Part shown: positions 14,290-14,713 of the stretch, one piece after another
How positions within the stretch are numbered: the stretch's first letter is position 1
Layout: every line of letters begins with the position of its first letter
Source of the DNA: Acinetobacter sp. N54.MGS-139
Lineage (GTDB): Bacteria > Pseudomonadota > Gammaproteobacteria > Burkholderiales > Burkholderiaceae_F
DNA length: 14,713 bases
Direction: 5' to 3'
Assembly: GCA_000980495.1 (NCBI GenBank)
Contig: LARN01000036.1
Location: 1-14,713 of the forward strand
Position numbers and translations under genes: made by a program
Notes under the pieces: generated by a model
Database searches by the model: none
What the model was told of the DNA's origin: nothing
What the model saw: the letters and a program-made list of their open reading frames with translations, nothing else

Positions 14290-14713
14290 GTGAATCAGTC
14301 ATTACGTTTTGATAAGAAGGATCGAGATCTGCTCGTCAAAATTAACGAGGTCATCGATTCCGGGAATGTGTCTTCTGCCGAGCAGGAGACTTTTAGAACC
14401 TCTCTGCATCCGCACGGCATTCAAAACATGGTCAGCACCCATGAAGAACGAATGGCGATGGCTGAAGTCAACCTTTTGCAGCGATTAAACGACGGAACGG
14501 GCGTCGAGGCAAGACTTTCTGCCCTTAAGACGCTCCATGAAGAAGTGCTGTACAGTGCGCAAACGCCATTCCGTTTTAATACTTCACGAGTGCTGATTCA
14601 GCTCATGAAGGAGATTGTTCGCGCACGCGGCAATGAAGAAGAGCAGCTCCGTCTGATTCACGATTTCCAGAAAGTGGCGGCCGGCAATCCACGCATTGTG
14701 CGTGCTTTCCTTT
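14290..14713 (+). CDS. Unrecognised protein, N-terminal 141 residues, runs out of the window
   Basis: From a GTG at 14290 the frame stays open to the last base. The product is soluble, mostly helical and charged, with no signal peptide or membrane segment. It begins NQSLRFDKKDRDLLVKINEV. Later parts, such as HEEVLYSAQTPFRFNTSRVL and RLIHDFQKVAAGNPRIVRAF, look like genuine conserved protein rather than chance coding. The start is weakly supported: only GAG lies 6 nt upstream. Codon use and base composition resemble the neighbouring genes. I cannot assign a family; the catalytic part, if any, would lie beyond the window. Confidence 0.75.
   Translation, partial: MNQSLRFDKKDRDLLVKINEVIDSGNVSSAEQETFRTSLHPHGIQNMVSTHEERMAMAEVNLLQRLNDGTGVEARLSALKTLHEEVLYSAQTPFRFNTSRVLIQLMKEIVRARGNEEEQLRLIHDFQKVAAGNPRIVRAFL

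Overview
The window looks like chromosome of an anaerobic or microaerophilic Gram-negative bacterium, most likely a betaproteobacterium of the Sutterellaceae type (Sutterella/Parasutterella-like). This is an inference from content: an exported flavoprotein reductase and an exported molybdoenzyme, each next to a divergent LysR regulator, a lipid A phosphoethanolamine transferase with a divergent two-component system, and moderate GC. No rRNA, tRNA, CRISPR array, IS element or phage gene was found. Gene density is high.

Layout from left to right. Positions 1-231 are AT-rich and hold only the possible tail of a gene entering from the left and a 15-bp hairpin. Next comes a Tat-exported FAD reductase of the fumarate reductase/flavocytochrome c flavoprotein family (minus strand, 232-1761), with a divergent LysR regulator (1874-2812) and a clear palindrome between them. 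Then follows an envelope-modification module. A 763-residue fusion of a PAP2-type lipid phosphatase and an EptA/MCR-type phosphoethanolamine transferase (minus strand) is divergent from an OmpR-family response regulator and its histidine kinase (5230-7226). The 97-bp divergent promoter region carries four 6-bp repeats at an exact 11-bp period. One repeat coincides with the predicted -35 box of the fusion gene, as in PmrA-type control. An AEC-family transporter (minus strand) overlaps the kinase gene tail to tail.

The second respiratory module is on the minus strand: a Tat-exported bis-MGD molybdopterin oxidoreductase (9870-12071), its four-cluster ferredoxin subunit (9218-9859, Shine-Dalgarno overlapping the previous stop), two hairpins including a strong terminator, and then a TorD-family chaperone (8306-8875) in what appears to be its own transcription unit. 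No membrane anchor subunit is present. A divergent LysR gene (12206-13219) is the likely regulator. The right end has a DUF554 membrane protein (minus strand), a possible structured leader, and an unrecognised gene that runs out of the window.

The most interesting points are the single-chain PAP2-EptA protein with its repeat-array promoter (a self-contained candidate system for removing a lipid A phosphate and replacing it with phosphoethanolamine under two-component control), the flavoprotein whose fumarate-binding residues look altered while its catalytic arginine is kept, a perfect CRP-like palindrome upstream of the transporter, and the anchorless molybdoenzyme with an unusual cysteine spacing.
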